From Thermoplasmata archaeon (GTDB taxonomy: Archaea; Thermoplasmatota; E2; UBA202; JdFR-43): a stretch of DNA of 5,891 nucleotides. Where the stretch lies: the NCBI GenBank assembly GCA_021163175.1, contig JAGGXG010000094.1:1-5891 (forward strand). The letters run 5' to 3'. The position numbers and the translations under genes are program-made. The notes under the pieces were generated by a model. The model did not search any database. It saw only the letters and a list, made by a program, of their open reading frames with translations, and was not told where the DNA came from. Shown piece by piece: positions 5,853-5,891 of this stretch; the stretch's first letter is position 1, and each line of letters begins with the position of its first letter.

Positions 5853-5870
5853 GCAATGTTATAATAGAGC

Positions 5871-5881
5871 ATTTTTATTAA
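5871..5881 (-). promoter_or_regulatory. TATA box of tRNA-Ser
   Basis: The minus strand reads TTAATAAAAAT, centred 24 bases upstream of the tRNA 5' end, matching the spacing of an archaeal promoter whose transcript begins at or near the mature end. It lies about ten bases from the window edge, so upstream elements cannot be judged. Confidence 0.6.
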
Positions 5882-5891
5882 GCTTGCTATG

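Noticed and set aside
5767..5854. Extended acceptor stem GCGCTGGG/CCCAGCGC for the tRNA
   Set aside because: Pairing extends beyond seven bases, but the T arm and variable arm fix the acceptor as GCTGGGA/TCCCAGC with discriminator G; the outer bases are flanking sequence.

Overview
This is an archaeal window. The evidence is an archaeal-type RNase P RNA, a long-variable-arm tRNA-Ser without an encoded CCA, TATA boxes about 25 bases upstream of RNA 5' ends or start codons, and archaea-associated families: a PGF-CTERM surface protein, a small PRC-barrel protein, an HTH-ACT regulator and an AF1577-like radical SAM/SPASM enzyme. The proteins are coded in A+T-rich DNA, while the two structural RNAs are strikingly G+C-rich. 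That contrast is typical of thermophiles. A euryarchaeal or Thermoplasmatota-like thermophile is my best guess; the exact lineage is inference.

Every supported gene lies on the minus strand, so transcription reads from high to low coordinates. In that order: tRNA-Ser(CGA) (5769-5852); a two-gene unit of an HTH-ACT regulator (5125-5625) and a radical SAM/SPASM protein (4101-5123), separated by one base; a small PRC-barrel protein with a poly-Glu tail (3804-4064); a three-gene cell-surface operon (312-3752); and RNase P RNA (about 2-287), whose 3' end is at the window edge.

The surface operon is the most interesting part. Gene 1 encodes a secreted two-domain beta-sandwich protein with a PGF-CTERM (archaeosortase) anchor. 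Gene 2 encodes what looks like a paralogous ectodomain, but on a transmembrane helix with a roughly 229-residue, highly charged cytoplasmic helical tail. Gene 3 encodes a lipoprotein with thrombospondin type 3-like calcium-binding repeats. Spacing of +1 base and then a 4-base ATGA overlap implies coupled translation, so the three products probably form one envelope complex. The long internal tail suggests it links the surface to something inside the cell. I do not recognise the system as a described one.

Two further points deserve attention. The RNase P RNA has an unusual P4 helix, with a compensatory U-A pair and an A where the nearly universal bulged U should be. Its TATA box overlaps the stop codon of the lipoprotein gene. 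The radical SAM protein matches the seven-cysteine SPASM spacing exactly and carries an additional CxxC and a His cluster. No convincing peptide substrate gene is visible nearby.
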